NCBI GenBank assembly: GCA_905215675.1
Contig: CAJMRA010000018.1
Coordinates: 1-14,695, forward strand
From: an uncultured bacterium
GTDB lineage: Bacteria > Desulfobacterota > Desulfovibrionia > Desulfovibrionales > Desulfovibrionaceae
DNA: 14,695 nt
Direction: 5' to 3'
The notes beneath the pieces are model-generated. The model was not told where the DNA came from. It did not search any database and worked only from the letters and a program-made list of their open reading frames with translations. Positions 13,842 to 14,695 of this stretch are shown one piece after another; position 1 is the stretch's first letter, and the number at the start of each line of letters is the position of its first letter. Position numbers and translations under genes: made by a program.

Positions 13842-14579
13842 ATGTCTGGGCATAGCAAATGGGCCAATATTCAGCACCGCAAGGGCCGTCAGGACGCAAA
13901 ACGCGGCAAGGTCTTCACCAAGGCCGCCAAGGAAATCATCATCGCCGCCAAGAACGGCGGCGATCCGGCGGGCAACCCCCGTCTGCGCGCAGCCATTGCG
14001 GCCGCCAAGGCCGTCAACTTGCCCAAGGACAAAATCGAGGCCGCCATCCGCAAGGGGACCGGCGAGGACGCGGGCGGCGATCTGACCGAGTGCTTCTATG
14101 AAGGCTACGGCCCCGGCGGCATCGCCATCATGGTGGAAGTCGCCACCGACAACAAGAACCGCACCGTGGCCGAAGTGCGCCACCTCTTCACCAAGCACGG
14201 CGGCAGCCTCGGCACCGACGGCAGCGTGAGCTGGATGTTCGACCGCAAGGGCGTCATCACCGTGGACAAGGCCGCCTTCACCGAAGACCAGATCATGGAA
14301 GCCGCCATGGAAGCCGGAGCCGACGACGTCATCGACGACGGCGACGTGTGGACCATCCAGACCGCCATGGCCGACTTCGCCGCCGTGCGCGACGCCCTCG
14401 AGGCCGCCAACGTCGCCATGCAGTCCGCCGAACTGGCCATGGTTCCCCAGAACCTCACCGCCGTGGACGTCGAAATGGGCCAGAAGGTCCTGCGCCTCAT
14501 GGACGCCCTCGACGACAACGACGACGTCCAGAACGTCTACGCCAACGCCGACTTCCCCGACGACATGCCCGCCGACTAG
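13842..14579 (+). CDS. yebC: YebC/TACO1 family protein
   Basis: This 245-residue cytosolic protein is a full-length YebC/TACO1 member. The diagnostic N-terminus MSGHSKWANIQHRKG (1-15) and DAKRGKVFTKAAKEI (18-32) are intact, followed by NPRLRAAI, FYEGYGPGGIAIMVE and LFTKHGGSLG. Older annotation calls it a transcription regulator. More recent work links the family to translation through difficult sequences such as proline stretches, with DNA binding reported for some members. The ATG at 13842 is set by GGAGG four bases upstream; the longer open frame to 13776 is not needed. Codon third positions are almost all G or C, as expected for a well-expressed gene. In many bacteria ruvC follows; here the window ends first. 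Confidence 0.96.
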   Translation: MSGHSKWANIQHRKGRQDAKRGKVFTKAAKEIIIAAKNGGDPAGNPRLRAAIAAAKAVNLPKDKIEAAIRKGTGEDAGGDLTECFYEGYGPGGIAIMVEVATDNKNRTVAEVRHLFTKHGGSLGTDGSVSWMFDRKGVITVDKAAFTEDQIMEAAMEAGADDVIDDGDVWTIQTAMADFAAVRDALEAANVAMQSAELAMVPQNLTAVDVEMGQKVLRLMDALDDNDDVQNVYANADFPDDMPAD

Positions 14580-14602
14580 GCAGCAGGCACGCGACAGTTT
14601 CA

Positions 14603-14656
14603 CGAGGGGGAGAGGGAAACCTTTGCCAGCGGAAAAAAGTTTCCCTCCCCCCCTCG
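14603..14656 (+). terminator. Purine/pyrimidine hairpin downstream of yebC
   Basis: CGAGGGGGAGAGGGAAAC (14603-14620) pairs with GTTTCCCTCCCCCCCTCG (14639-14656) in 17 of 18 positions around an 18-nt loop. It starts 24 nt past the yebC stop codon and likely ends or protects that transcript. There is no T tract. The G-run/C-run style matches the hairpin at 41-94. Confidence 0.55.
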
Positions 14657-14695
14657 CGCTCCCCCTCTCCCTTCAACAACCGCTCGTCAGGTCCG

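Overview
The window looks like chromosomal DNA of a GC-rich sulfate- or sulfite-respiring deltaproteobacterium, most likely a member of the Desulfovibrionaceae (Desulfovibrio/Bilophila type). This is inferred from an LctP lactate permease, a sigma-54 regulator with a PrpR-type sensor domain, a TauE/SafE anion exporter, an RlmE-YebC gene pair and high G+C at third codon positions. No species call can be proved from the sequence alone.

Layout. (1) 171-4286, minus strand: a TauE/SafE exporter, a PAPS-type sulfotransferase and a PrpR-type sigma-54 activator, all in one direction. (2) 4759-6237, minus: an SLC13/DASS anion transporter. (3) 7178-8350, plus: the tRNA 2-thiouridylase mnmA. (4) 8745-10439, minus: an L-lactate permease (lctP), convergent with mnmA. 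(5) 10440-11436: about 1 kb with a small frameshifted gene, a sigma-70 type promoter and several inverted repeats. (6) 11437-12969, minus: a CgeB/DUF3880-type glycosyltransferase, divergent from rlmE (13047-13691, plus), which is followed by yebC (13842-14579, plus).

The clearest regulatory result is that the exporter-sulfotransferase operon and the SLC13 transporter share one promoter design. Both have a near-consensus -24/-12 sigma-54 promoter (TGGCATG, 4 nt, TTGCTCT). About 80-90 nt upstream of the -12 element both also carry the same ~28-bp motif (24 of 29 aligned columns identical). An IHF-like site lies between the two elements at the exporter. With the activator encoded next to the operon, this suggests one regulon that joins an anion importer, a sulfotransferase and an anion exporter. 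The substrate cannot be read from the sequence.

The second notable feature is a family of ~100-175 bp interspersed repeats, with six recognisable copies in 14.7 kb. Five lie between genes and one runs into the 3' end of mnmA. They contain three potential hairpins. One of these, a 10-bp stem, shows a compensated base-pair change between two copies, which suggests structure is being maintained. Two copies share 8-bp ends (TTAGAGCG / CGCTCTAA), so the family resembles a REP/MITE-like element.
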